DNA from: Rheinheimera sediminis | GTDB taxonomy: Bacteria > Pseudomonadota > Gammaproteobacteria > Enterobacterales > Alteromonadaceae | Direction of reading: 5' to 3' | Assembly: GCF_004005375.1 (NCBI RefSeq) | Contig: NZ_RZUF01000003.1 | Coordinates: 166,165-230,164, forward strand | DNA: 64,000 bases | In this document: positions 39,572 through 48,212 of the stretch, one piece after another | How the letters are laid out: each line of letters begins with the position of its first letter | How positions within the stretch are numbered: position 1 is the first letter of the stretch | Translations under genes and position numbers: made by a program | The notes under the pieces: model-generated | The model's input: the letters and a program-made list of their open reading frames with translations, nothing else | Database searches by the model: none | Told to the model about the DNA's origin: nothing

Positions 39572-40699
39572 TCAGGATAAAGCAGCTGCTGTGGTTTGGC
39601 CTTGGCCAGCCGCAGCAGCTTGCCACTGTTGCATTTCATATAAACGTGACTCACAACGGGCAAAAGCAAACTCCAGCTGTTTCGCCTGATACAAGTCTGA
39701 AATAGCCACAGCTGAGGTCAGCAGTAACAAGCAGCCTCTGTCATAACATTCATCCACCAAGGCAATAAAACGCCGGGCTTCGTTGTCTAGCTTACTAATA
39801 TAAATATCCTGATGCTCACGCTGATAGCTGTCTTCCACACCATGCAAATTAGCAGTGTCCGACACAGCGCTGAATTGCGGTACATCAAACACTGCTATGG
39901 CTTGGTAACGGCTTGCCAGCTGCATATAATCCAGCTGACTGCGTGGTCCGGAGCAGAGCGCCATAAAATCAAAGCCGATGATCTGTTCGTTACTCCATAA
40001 GGCCGGAAAACTTCGCCCTAAGAGTTCAAAGTGGGGCAGAGGCTGCACTTCACCAAAGAGTTGCTGCGCCTGCTGTTTTAGCTCTGCTGCAGTACCAGCT
40101 TGCTGGTAATACCGCATCGGGCTTTGCTTTAAGCGGCGGTAATCTATGCCGTTATCCAGCGTTACAACCTTGCAATGCTGGCGCAGTAAATCAATAGTGG
40201 GCAAAAAACGCTGACGTTGCAGGCCGTTTTTATACAGCTCTTCCGGTGCTGCATTGGAGGTGGTGACCAGCACTACTCCGCTTTGAAACAAGTAACGCCA
40301 TAAGGTGCCCAGTAACATAGCGTCGCCTATGTCGTTGACAAAGAACTCGTCAAAACACAGCACTTTGTATTGTTGCGCCCAGTCTCTGGCGATTTGCAAT
40401 AAAGGATCGGCTTCGCCCTGATGCAGCTTGAGTTCCTGGTGCACCCGCGCCATAAAATGATGAAAATGCAGTCTGATTTTGCCATCCACAGCCAACTGCT
40501 GGTAAAACAAATCCATCAGCATAGTTTTGCCACGACCTACGGGGCCATACAGATACAAGCCCAAAGTTGGCATGCCACAAACCAATTGATCTGCAATTTG
40601 CTGCAACGCCACTATCGCCTGATATTGAGGCTCGTCATATAACAACAGGCCCTGCTGGACCTTTTGCTGATAAAGCGAGGTTAAAGAGTCAGAACTCAA
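39572..40699 (-). CDS. Second ZapE/AFG1-like ATPase
   Basis: Paralogue of zapE (22904-23998). Walker A GPVGRGKT (about residues 52-59), Walker B LCFDEFFV, and VTTSNAAPEELYKNGLQRQRFLP are conserved. I choose the TTG at 40697-40699, which overlaps the stop of the S9 peptidase gene (TTGA) and matches the N-terminal length of ZapE; a TTG 12 codons upstream is possible. About 375 residues. An inserted segment around AVSDTANLHGVEDSYQREHQDIYIS is absent from the first ZapE. Function beyond ATP binding is inferred from the paralogue. Confidence 0.85.
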   Translation of the reverse strand: MSSDSLTSLYQQKVQQGLLLYDEPQYQAIVALQQIADQLVCGMPTLGLYLYGPVGRGKTMLMDLFYQQLAVDGKIRLHFHHFMARVHQELKLHQGEADPLLQIARDWAQQYKVLCFDEFFVNDIGDAMLLGTLWRYLFQSGVVLVTTSNAAPEELYKNGLQRQRFLPTIDLLRQHCKVVTLDNGIDYRRLKQSPMRYYQQAGTAAELKQQAQQLFGEVQPLPHFELLGRSFPALWSNEQIIGFDFMALCSGPRSQLDYMQLASRYQAIAVFDVPQFSAVSDTANLHGVEDSYQREHQDIYISKLDNEARRFIALVDECYDRGCLLLLTSAVAISDLYQAKQLEFAFARCESRLYEMQQWQAAAAGQGQTTAAALS

Positions 40700-42729
40700 T
40701 CTGTAGGTCCAGCCGGTACATAACGTTTTAACCAACTGGTGAATTCGTTAAACCAGAAAATGGAGTTATTGGGTTTTAAAATCCAGTGGTTTTCATTGGG
40801 GAAATACACCAAACGCGCATCTAAACCTTTGCCTTTATAGACGCCATAAATCTCCAGCCCCTGAGTCACTGGCACTCGATAATCCTGCTCACCATGCATA
40901 ATAAGCATAGGGGTGACAAACTTATCGGCAAACATGGCCGGGCTCCACTGCAGCATAGTGTCCAGTCCACTCCAGGGCGCGCCGCCATAAGCATGCACCC
41001 GGTGTGAGGTACCATCTGAAGCAAACTGGCCCATCAAGTTATACACACCGGCATGGTTAATCAGCGCTTTGTACCTGTCGGTATGACCTGCAATCCAGCT
41101 CACCAGATAACCACCATAGCTGCCGCCTGCTGCAGCTAAACGAGTCGCGTCGATAAAACCACGCGAAAGCATATAATCCACAGCGGCTTCACTGTCCATA
41201 AAAGGTTTAAGCGGGTGTTCGCCATGAATAGACTCCGCAAAAGCCTGACCAAAGCTGGTAGAACCGTGGAAGTTCGGTTGGATCACCACATAGCCAGCGG
41301 CAGCAAATACCTGAGAGTTCCAGCGGTAACTGAAGCTGTCTCCTGAGTAACTGTGTGGGCCACCATGTAATACATTCAGCAAAGGCCATTTTTTACTGGC
41401 ATCAAAGTTAGGCGGATAAGTAATGTAGGCCTGCACCATTTTGCCATCGGCTCCGGCAAAACTGATATCTTCGGTTTTACCCCAATGGATGCTTTGCTGC
41501 AGTTCCTGATTTAACCGGCTGAGCTGTTTTAAAGTGCGGCCTTTATTGTCCAGACTATAGACTTCCGGCATCTGGTTCATGCTGTGTTGCACCATGTACA
41601 GTTGCTGCTGTTGACCCACTTGCAGCTGGCTGATATCGGCCTGACGCAACAGTTGTTGCACCTGACCACCAGCCAGCGGCATGCTGTACAGTGCAGACTT
41701 TGCTTTGTCCGCAGCGCGGAAATACAAAGTGCCGTTTGGACCAAATTCCCAATCATCCGCTGAAATATCCCAGTCTTTGGTTAAATTGGTTTTTTGCCCC
41801 GGTTTAAAATCAAAACGGATCAGCTGGTTATTATCTGCGGTAAAAAAGGTACTGCGCTGGGCGCCATACACCAGACTTTTACCGTCCGGGCTGAATTTAG
41901 GGTTGTTATCACTGGCAGGGTTATCTGCTGTGATATTAACAAACTCACCTGAGCCGTCGGTTTTCACAATTAAAATATCGTGATTAATCTGATCAAAAGG
42001 CGGCGCACTGGTAACAGCGCTGACGGCAATCTGACGACCATCCATCGAAATATCAAACTCTGCGTCGCCATTTAAGCTAAACCAGCGATCCCAGCCTGGG
42101 GTTAAATCGGCAATTTCACCTGTGTGAATATTGATACTAAATAAATGCGGATAACTGTCGTCGGTTAACCAGCGATCCCAGTGCCGGTAGACTCTGTTTT
42201 CCGTCACTTTTGCTGTCACTTTATTGTCTTTTCGTTGTTTCAGTTGTTCGGCTAAAGCAACAAAATCGCCATTAAAGCCTTTAGGCACACTGGCCAGAAA
42301 CAAAATACGCTGGCCATCAGGAAACCATTGTGGCTGCTGAACTGCGACAGGTAATTTAGTTAAGGCTTTGGCTTCCCCGCCAGTTAAAGGCAATAAAAAC
42401 AGCTGATTATGTTCATTGCCGCGTTTGGATAAAAACACCAGTTGACGACCGTCCGGGCTCCAGGCTGGCGCACTGTCCGAATCCGGATGTTGGGTTAAGG
42501 CGGTCAGTTGCTGGGTACGAAGATCCAGAATATGAGTATCGGCATCGCCTTTATCTGTCGTTAAGTCATAACGGGTGACAGTCAGTGCCAGTTGCTGACC
42601 ATTGGGGGATAAAGTTAAAGCTCCTGGCCTTTCAACTTGCCATAAATGCTTGGCTGTCAGAGGTTCCAACGACAAGGTTTGAAAGGGCAGAAGAAAAAAT
42701 GCGGTGAATAACAGTGGAATTTTTTTCAT
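40696..42729 (-). CDS. S9-family prolyl oligopeptidase-like peptidase
   Basis: Exported serine peptidase of 677 residues. A signal peptide lies at residues 1-20. The N-terminal half is a TolB/WD40-like propeller (repeats such as APAWSPDGRQLVFLS and PKFSPDGKSLVYG). The alpha/beta-hydrolase half has the catalytic Ser537 (GGSYGGY), Asp616 (HGEQDYRVP) and His648 (NENHW). It resembles dipeptidyl/acylaminoacyl peptidases that trim imported peptides. It stands divergent from the Oar-like receptor gene, hinting at peptide use. Confidence 0.92.
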   Translation of the reverse strand: MKKIPLLFTAFFLLPFQTLSLEPLTAKHLWQVERPGALTLSPNGQQLALTVTRYDLTTDKGDADTHILDLRTQQLTALTQHPDSDSAPAWSPDGRQLVFLSKRGNEHNQLFLLPLTGGEAKALTKLPVAVQQPQWFPDGQRILFLASVPKGFNGDFVALAEQLKQRKDNKVTAKVTENRVYRHWDRWLTDDSYPHLFSINIHTGEIADLTPGWDRWFSLNGDAEFDISMDGRQIAVSAVTSAPPFDQINHDILIVKTDGSGEFVNITADNPASDNNPKFSPDGKSLVYGAQRSTFFTADNNQLIRFDFKPGQKTNLTKDWDISADDWEFGPNGTLYFRAADKAKSALYSMPLAGGQVQQLLRQADISQLQVGQQQQLYMVQHSMNQMPEVYSLDNKGRTLKQLSRLNQELQQSIHWGKTEDISFAGADGKMVQAYITYPPNFDASKKWPLLNVLHGGPHSYSGDSFSYRWNSQVFAAAGYVVIQPNFHGSTSFGQAFAESIHGEHPLKPFMDSEAAVDYMLSRGFIDATRLAAAGGSYGGYLVSWIAGHTDRYKALINHAGVYNLMGQFASDGTSHRVHAYGGAPWSGLDTMLQWSPAMFADKFVTPMLIMHGEQDYRVPVTQGLEIYGVYKGKGLDARLVYFPNENHWILKPNNSIFWFNEFTSWLKRYVPAGPTD

Positions 42730-42865
42730 CTTTAATAAGCTTTTCGGTTGGGGTAAACAGCATAACGTTAAAGCCAGGGCTTATAAAGTCTGAGTTTTGG
42801 GCTTATCTCTCATTTTCAACTTTTTAAAAAGGTTCAAAATTTGTATCCCATAAGAAAAAATAGCC

Positions 42866-42894
42866 TTGTAACAGGATGTTTCTGATGTTAAAAC
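42866..42894 (+). promoter_or_regulatory. Candidate promoter of the Oar-like receptor
   Basis: TTGTAA (42866-42871), 17-bp spacer, TAAAAC (42889-42894). Just downstream is a hairpin GTGTGAA-AAAGAC-TTCACAC (42902-42921), which could be an operator or part of the leader of the receptor mRNA. Confidence 0.4.
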
Positions 42895-42950
42895 AACTTT
42901 AGTGTGAAAAAGACTTCACACATGATAATAATTAATCCAGGTGAACATAA

Positions 42951-45944
42951 ATGAAAAATAACAATGTTTTTAGCAGAACTATTACAGCTTTGGCTGTAGC
43001 TGCTTCTTTAGGTTCTATCACTCCTGCCATGGCGCAGGATGCTTCTCGCGGAACTCTGGTCGGTCAGGCTCAAGATCAAAATGGTCAGGTCGTCAGCGAT
43101 GTTGAAATTACCATAGTAAACTTAGAAACAGGTTTAACACGTACAGTGTCCTCAAGCGGCAACGGTAGCTACCGTTTCCCGCTGTTACCACCAGGCGCCT
43201 ATTCACTCAAAGCGACAAAAAATGGTTTTGGTGTATTAGCGGAAGAAAAAGTCAATGTGCGTGTTGGTGGTAATACCAACATGAATCTGGTGATGCCACC
43301 TGAAGGTAATATCGAATCGATCCAAGTACGTGGTTCGAGCATTGCTACTATTGATACTTTATCCTCAGAAGCTGAAATTGTAGTGAACACCGAGTTTTTA
43401 AGCCGTATTCCTGTGCCTCGTGACCTTGCTTCTGTTGCATTATTAGCTCCTGGCACTACTAAAGGTGATTCTGACTTTGGTAACCATGCTTCTTTTGGTG
43501 GCGCATCTGTCGGTGAAAATGCTTACTACGTAAACGGTTTAAACGTGACTAACTTCCGTAATGGTCTGGGTGGTTCTGAATTGCCATTTGAGATGTACGA
43601 AAGTTTTGAAGTCAAAACTGGTGGTTATTCAGCAGAATTCGGCCGCTCCACCGGTGGTGTGATCAATGCTCGTACTAAGTCAGGTTCCAATGAATTCAAA
43701 GGTGGCGCCAGCGCTTATTTCGAACCTTCCTCGCTGCGCGCAAGTAGCCCTGATGTTATTTTGACCGATGCTGCAGCTATTGCTGAGAATGGTACACCAT
43801 TTTATGAAACTAATAGCAGAAACAAAGTGGGTGAAAACAACTACAACTTATGGGCAAGTGGCGCTCTGATCGAAGATAAGTTGTTCTTTTTTGGTTTAGT
43901 GAACTATAAAGATCGTGTAAGCGACCTCTCTACAGCCACTCTGACCTATGACCGCGACGTTGGTGATACTTTGTATGCCGGTAAAATTGACTGGTATATT
44001 ACTCAGAACCATATTCTGGAATTTACAGGCTGGGACAACTCCAACGACCTGAATGTTAGCAAGTATGCTTATAACTTTGGTACTGACCAACGTGGTGATT
44101 TGTTTGGTGACTACATTCAGAAGGAAGGTGGCAGATCTTACGCCGCCCAGTACACTGGTATTCTATCAGACGAATTAACCATTAGTGCTTTATACGGTGT
44201 GAACAAGGCCACATACAGTGACGTCAACGCTGGTGATTCTGTAGTGGGTGCAACTGACTTAACGTCAGGTATTCAGTTAACTCAATATGGTTTAGCCACA
44301 GACTCCGAAATGAACGACGAGCGTAAAGCTTATCGTTTTGACGTAGACTGGTTTGTGCATGAAGATCATACTTTACGTTTTGGTATTGACTACGAAAATC
44401 TGACAGCTGAAGAAGACACGTACCGTGTAGGTAGTGGTTCACTTTACCAATATATAGCTTGTGCAAACCGTGAAGCTATTGCTCAACGTGATCTGAAAAA
44501 TGCACAGTGTGCCCGAGTGCGTTTTAATACTTATCGCAATGCAGGTTCATTCGAAACCAAATCCAATGCTTATTATATTCAGGATACCTGGAGTGTTACA
44601 GACCAACTGACTGCTCGTATCGGCTTACGGAACGAAGGTTTTGAAAACTACAACAAAGCTGGTGAAAAATTTGTTGATATTCAGGACCAATGGGCACCTC
44701 GCCTAGGTTTAGCTTATGACCTGAAAGGTGATGGCGAATCGAAAGTATTTGCTAACTATGGTCGTTATTTCCTGCCCGTAGCTACTAATACCAATATCCG
44801 TTTAGCTGGTGATGAGTTATACACTTTAACAACCTATAACCTGTTAGGTGTGAATGATGATTTCTCGCCTGTTGTTGATTTAGCAAACCCTATTAGCAGA
44901 ACCACTTATTCAAACGGTCAATTAAAAGGCACTGGCGAGACGGTCAACGCTGATATAGATCCAATGTATCAGGATGAGTTTATCCTGGGCTTTGAAACTA
45001 TGTTGGATGACAGCTGGTCTTTTGGCGTGAAAGGTAGTTACCGCGATCTGAAAAGTTCGCTGGAAGACGTTGCTATAGATTATGGCTTTAATAAGTATGT
45101 AGAACAGGAATTTGGTTCAAGCTGTACTCTGTGTTCTGGTTTCCATTACTACGTATTGACCAATCCAGGTCAAGATGTAACCATCACCACAGATCCGGAT
45201 GGTGATGACGGTGATTTACCGTTTCAGCAATACACTATCCCAGGTAATTTACTGGGTTATCCAGAGGCTACACGTAAAACTGCCGCAATAGACTTCAACA
45301 TCAGCCGGGCTTTTGACCAAGTCTGGATGTTAGACGCAACTTATACCTGGGCTCATAGCTGGGGTAACAGTGAAGGTTTCGTCCGCTCTGATAACGACCA
45401 GGATGACGCGGGTTTAACCACCAACTTCGACCAACCAGGTCTGGTTGATGGTGCCAGCGGTAATCTGCCAAACGATCGTCGTCATATGGTGAAAGTACAG
45501 GCCTCTTATGCGCTGACTGAAGATTTCAACATAGGTGCAAACTTCCGTTGGGAGTCAGGTCGTCCGCGTAACTCATTTGGTTTCCACCCTACTGATGCTT
45601 TCGCCACTTTATACGAAGCAGAGTCTTTTGTTAAAGATGGCCAGTTAGTATCACGTGGTTCAGAAGGCCGCACGCCAAGCACCTGGAATTTGGATCTGAC
45701 AGCAACTTACGCTATGGACTTTAACGGTACTGACGTTATTTTCCGTGCTGACGTGTTCAACCTGTTTAATAACCTGAAAGCAACTCAGGTGAATGAAATT
45801 AACGAAATTTACTTAGAAGACGATTTGGATGAAGATAGCCCAACTTATGGCGGCTATTTAGGTACGGCAAGCGCATTATATGGCTTACCAACCTCGTTCC
45901 AAACGCCTCGTTATGTTCGTTTGAGTGCAGAAATTAAGTTCTAA
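42951..45944 (+). CDS. Oar-like TonB-dependent receptor with carboxypeptidase regulatory domain
   Basis: 997-residue outer-membrane protein. A signal peptide ends at MAQD (residues 26-29). A carboxypeptidase-regulatory-like beta domain follows (about 32-115; TLVGQAQDQNGQVVSDVEITI, GNGSYRFPLLPPGAYSL). The plug comes next with YYVNGLNVTNFRNGLGGSELPFEMYESFEVKTGGYSAEFGRSTGGVIN, key part GGYSAEFGR. The barrel ends in PRYVRLSAEIKF. This architecture matches Oar/OmpA-related receptors, some linked to peptide or protein uptake. The ligand is unknown. Confidence 0.92.
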   Translation: MKNNNVFSRTITALAVAASLGSITPAMAQDASRGTLVGQAQDQNGQVVSDVEITIVNLETGLTRTVSSSGNGSYRFPLLPPGAYSLKATKNGFGVLAEEKVNVRVGGNTNMNLVMPPEGNIESIQVRGSSIATIDTLSSEAEIVVNTEFLSRIPVPRDLASVALLAPGTTKGDSDFGNHASFGGASVGENAYYVNGLNVTNFRNGLGGSELPFEMYESFEVKTGGYSAEFGRSTGGVINARTKSGSNEFKGGASAYFEPSSLRASSPDVILTDAAAIAENGTPFYETNSRNKVGENNYNLWASGALIEDKLFFFGLVNYKDRVSDLSTATLTYDRDVGDTLYAGKIDWYITQNHILEFTGWDNSNDLNVSKYAYNFGTDQRGDLFGDYIQKEGGRSYAAQYTGILSDELTISALYGVNKATYSDVNAGDSVVGATDLTSGIQLTQYGLATDSEMNDERKAYRFDVDWFVHEDHTLRFGIDYENLTAEEDTYRVGSGSLYQYIACANREAIAQRDLKNAQCARVRFNTYRNAGSFETKSNAYYIQDTWSVTDQLTARIGLRNEGFENYNKAGEKFVDIQDQWAPRLGLAYDLKGDGESKVFANYGRYFLPVATNTNIRLAGDELYTLTTYNLLGVNDDFSPVVDLANPISRTTYSNGQLKGTGETVNADIDPMYQDEFILGFETMLDDSWSFGVKGSYRDLKSSLEDVAIDYGFNKYVEQEFGSSCTLCSGFHYYVLTNPGQDVTITTDPDGDDGDLPFQQYTIPGNLLGYPEATRKTAAIDFNISRAFDQVWMLDATYTWAHSWGNSEGFVRSDNDQDDAGLTTNFDQPGLVDGASGNLPNDRRHMVKVQASYALTEDFNIGANFRWESGRPRNSFGFHPTDAFATLYEAESFVKDGQLVSRGSEGRTPSTWNLDLTATYAMDFNGTDVIFRADVFNLFNNLKATQVNEINEIYLEDDLDEDSPTYGGYLGTASALYGLPTSFQTPRYVRLSAEIKF

Positions 45945-45978
45945 TCAGCGAAGCTGATGAACTTGTGGTAAAGATGTA

Positions 45979-46010
45979 AGCCGGAGCCAACCCGCTCCGG
46001 CTTTTTTTTT
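45979..46010 (+). terminator. Terminator after the Oar-like receptor
   Basis: AGCCGGAGC, loop CAACCC, then GCTCCGGCT running into a T-run (45979-46010), 35 bp after the receptor stop. Strong intrinsic terminator sitting directly before the sulfotransferase gene. Confidence 0.88.
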
Positions 46011-46023
46011 GGAAGTAAAACCC

Positions 46024-47478
46024 TTGACTAAAGATTACCAGCTACAAGATGTGATGAACGCTATCAAAGCCGGACACCGCACTGAAGCGGAAGCTGTGCT
46101 AGCTCATTTGATTGAATCAGGTGCAACCAAAGAGCAAGACTGGTTACTGGTCGCCGCAACAGCTCTGAGTATTGGTGAAATCCAGGCATCTTTAGAGGCC
46201 TTGAAGTTGTTCAGAAAACGTAAAGAGATGGACTTAAATCAGCTGATCCAATGTGCTGGTTTATATGCTGAAGCAGGACAATTTGAAAAAGCGCTTGCAT
46301 TAGTTCAACCTCAGGCCGACAAAAAGCTACCTTACCCTGCCATTTATCATTTGCTTGGCACTGTCAAAGCTCAATTGGGGTTGTTGCTTGAAGCAAAACA
46401 GGATTTAGGAAAAGCATTAAGTCTCAGCCCACATTTAGGTATTACCTGGTTCACCTTAGCCAGTCTGGTTGATTTTTCGAAAAATCCTACTTTGTTTGAG
46501 CAACTACGGCACCTGTATCAGCAGCATGCGATTGCAAAGGGGGAGGATAGTCGACACTTGCATTTCACTATGGCGAAAGCTTATGACGACTGTGGGCAAT
46601 GGGAGCTTGCATGGCAAAGTTATCAAAAAGGCGCTGAACAGATTGCCCCTTTAAGTCGCTACAATCCAGCTGAACATAAGGCATTTACGCAGAATCTGAT
46701 CCAGCAATATTCTGCGGAAGTACAAAACAAATTACCGAAAAATAATGCAGCGGGTTTTTCACCTATTGCAATTTTGGGCCTGCCACGAAGCGGCACCACA
46801 TTATTGGGGCAGATGCTGAGTTGCAACAGTCAGGTTGATGGCGTAGCTGAGTTGAACGCCATGGCTATCGCCTGTATGCATTTAAAGCGCGAGCAACTGA
46901 GTAAGTTCCCAGACTTTATTCGTCAGCATGGGGACCCTCAGGCAGGCACAGAGCACATCGCTGCTGTTTATCAGCGGGTTTCGCGTCAGCGCATCCCGGG
47001 GCGAAACCGTATCGTCGATAAGGCCCTCAACCTGACGCAATATTTTGGTATCTGGGCACAGATTTTTCCTGCAGCCAAAGCTGTGTTTGTCCATAGAAAT
47101 GATGAAGACATAGCCTGGTCTTGTTTTAAAACTAATTTTCGTAATCAGGCTGACTGGAGTTGGTCGCCCGAAAGCATAGCCGACTACATGTTGAATGAAC
47201 GGGCCTTAATAGCTCACTGGAAGAGGTTGCATCCAGAGAAAATTTTACAAGTGGAATACGCAGAATTAGTCCGCAATCCCGAACCACAGTTGCAACTGAT
47301 TTGTCAGCATCTCAACTTGCAATACGAGCCCGCGATGTTGCAGTTTTACCAGAGTAAAGCGCCTGTTCTTACCTCGAGTTTAGGGCAAGTGCACCAGCCT
47401 TTATTTCAGCGAAACTTTGATGTTGCTGAACGCTATCCTGAGTTTATCCAAAGTTGGAAGGCTAGATTCGAAGACTAA
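46024..47478 (+). CDS. TPR-repeat sulfotransferase
   Basis: About 484 residues. The N-terminal half is made of TPR-like helical repeats (about 10-215). The C-terminal half is a PAPS-dependent sulfotransferase: the 5'-phosphosulfate loop is AILGLPRSGTTLLGQML and the 3'-phosphate region is VFVHRNDEDIAWSCF. The TTG at 46024 is chosen because GGAAG lies 8 bases before it; ATG at 46054 is also possible. The upstream terminator means it may have its own weak expression or need read-through. Substrate unknown. Confidence 0.88.
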   Translation: MTKDYQLQDVMNAIKAGHRTEAEAVLAHLIESGATKEQDWLLVAATALSIGEIQASLEALKLFRKRKEMDLNQLIQCAGLYAEAGQFEKALALVQPQADKKLPYPAIYHLLGTVKAQLGLLLEAKQDLGKALSLSPHLGITWFTLASLVDFSKNPTLFEQLRHLYQQHAIAKGEDSRHLHFTMAKAYDDCGQWELAWQSYQKGAEQIAPLSRYNPAEHKAFTQNLIQQYSAEVQNKLPKNNAAGFSPIAILGLPRSGTTLLGQMLSCNSQVDGVAELNAMAIACMHLKREQLSKFPDFIRQHGDPQAGTEHIAAVYQRVSRQRIPGRNRIVDKALNLTQYFGIWAQIFPAAKAVFVHRNDEDIAWSCFKTNFRNQADWSWSPESIADYMLNERALIAHWKRLHPEKILQVEYAELVRNPEPQLQLICQHLNLQYEPAMLQFYQSKAPVLTSSLGQVHQPLFQRNFDVAERYPEFIQSWKARFED

Positions 47479-47766
47479 TTTTTTGCGTTGCTGCCGTAAG
47501 CTCTCAGGTTGATTAGCCTTGGAATGCTTGGGCCTGAGCGCCCATAAGTACCATAGCAAGGCTGTGAACCTGCATTTATCAAGCCTGATGTTGCTGTAAA
47601 ACCCTTTGCAGTAGCTCCGTTTTCGTGGCGCTATGTCAGCTTGCAGCTGACATCAGGTTTTTAACTTCTGGTAAAAAGTCAGGCTGCGGCTTCTTTGTTT
47701 TCACTGCTCAAGTTACAGCTAAGCCTGACACTTTTTAACTTGCCACAGATTATTTTAATTTAGTAC
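47479..47766. other. Non-coding region with several inverted repeats
   Basis: No supported gene. A perfect hairpin ATGTCAGCT-TGC-AGCTGACAT lies at 47633-47653, and a longer-range pair GTCAGGCT (47678-47685) with AGCCTGAC (47722-47729) is flanked by AAAAA and TTTTT. The latter resembles a terminator or a small structured RNA. I do not recognise a family. Confidence 0.4.
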
Positions 47767-47815
47767 TTGCCATAAACTATTACAGGTGTAATAGTTTATG
47801 TATTACGTTTGTAAT
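47767..47815 (+). promoter_or_regulatory. Promoter and operators for the blaI-like/M56 pair
   Basis: A perfect 14-bp inverted repeat with GG centre spans 47771-47800 (arms CATAAACTATTACA and its complement). Its ATTACA..TGTAAT core is the BlaI/MecI type. A second shorter dyad, ATTAC-GTTT-GTAAT, is at 47802-47815. A TTGCCA/TAATAG promoter (47767-47772, 47789-47794, 16-bp spacer) is embedded in the palindrome, so repressor binding would block polymerase directly. Confidence 0.75.
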
Positions 47816-47831
47816 CGATGGGCAATCTGCA

Positions 47832-48212
47832 ATGAAAGATATCAGTCAGGCTGAGCTTGAAGTGCTCAAAGTGTTGTGGCAGCAATCGCCTGCGACAGCC
47901 AATCAGGTGGTGGAAGCTTTGGCTGACGCCAGTCAGTGGCATGAAAAAACCGTTAAAACACTACTGAACCGTTTGGTGACTAAAGGAGCTGTGTCTTTTG
48001 AAAAAGACGGCAGGGCCTATTTATACAGCCCTGTATTGCAACAAAGCGATTATCAGTTAAAAGAAAGCCAGAGCTTTATTCAGCGGGTTTTTTCAGGCCG
48101 TATTGCGCCTTTGGTCGCAGGTTTTGCGCAACATGACAAACTGGCAGAGCAAGATATAGCTGAGCTGAAACAGTTGATTGCCCGCTGGGAGCAGGAGAAT
48201 AAAAATGATTAG
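47832..48212 (+). CDS. BlaI/MecI-family transcriptional repressor
   Basis: 126-residue winged-helix repressor. ISQAELEVLKVLWQQSPATANQVVEAL and KTVKTLLNRLVTKGAVSFEKDGRAYLY match the DNA-binding domain of BlaI/MecI/CopY regulators, and a C-terminal helical dimerisation part follows. In the classic system it is inactivated by cleavage when the partner M56 protease is activated. The gene overlaps its partner by 8 bases, and two dyads lie 17-60 bp upstream. Confidence 0.92.
   Translation: MKDISQAELEVLKVLWQQSPATANQVVEALADASQWHEKTVKTLLNRLVTKGAVSFEKDGRAYLYSPVLQQSDYQLKESQSFIQRVFSGRIAPLVAGFAQHDKLAEQDIAELKQLIARWEQENKND

Noticed and set aside
47479..47831. Possible small gene before the BlaI-like repressor
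   Set aside because: Only short open frames without ribosome sites; the dyads explain the region better as regulation.
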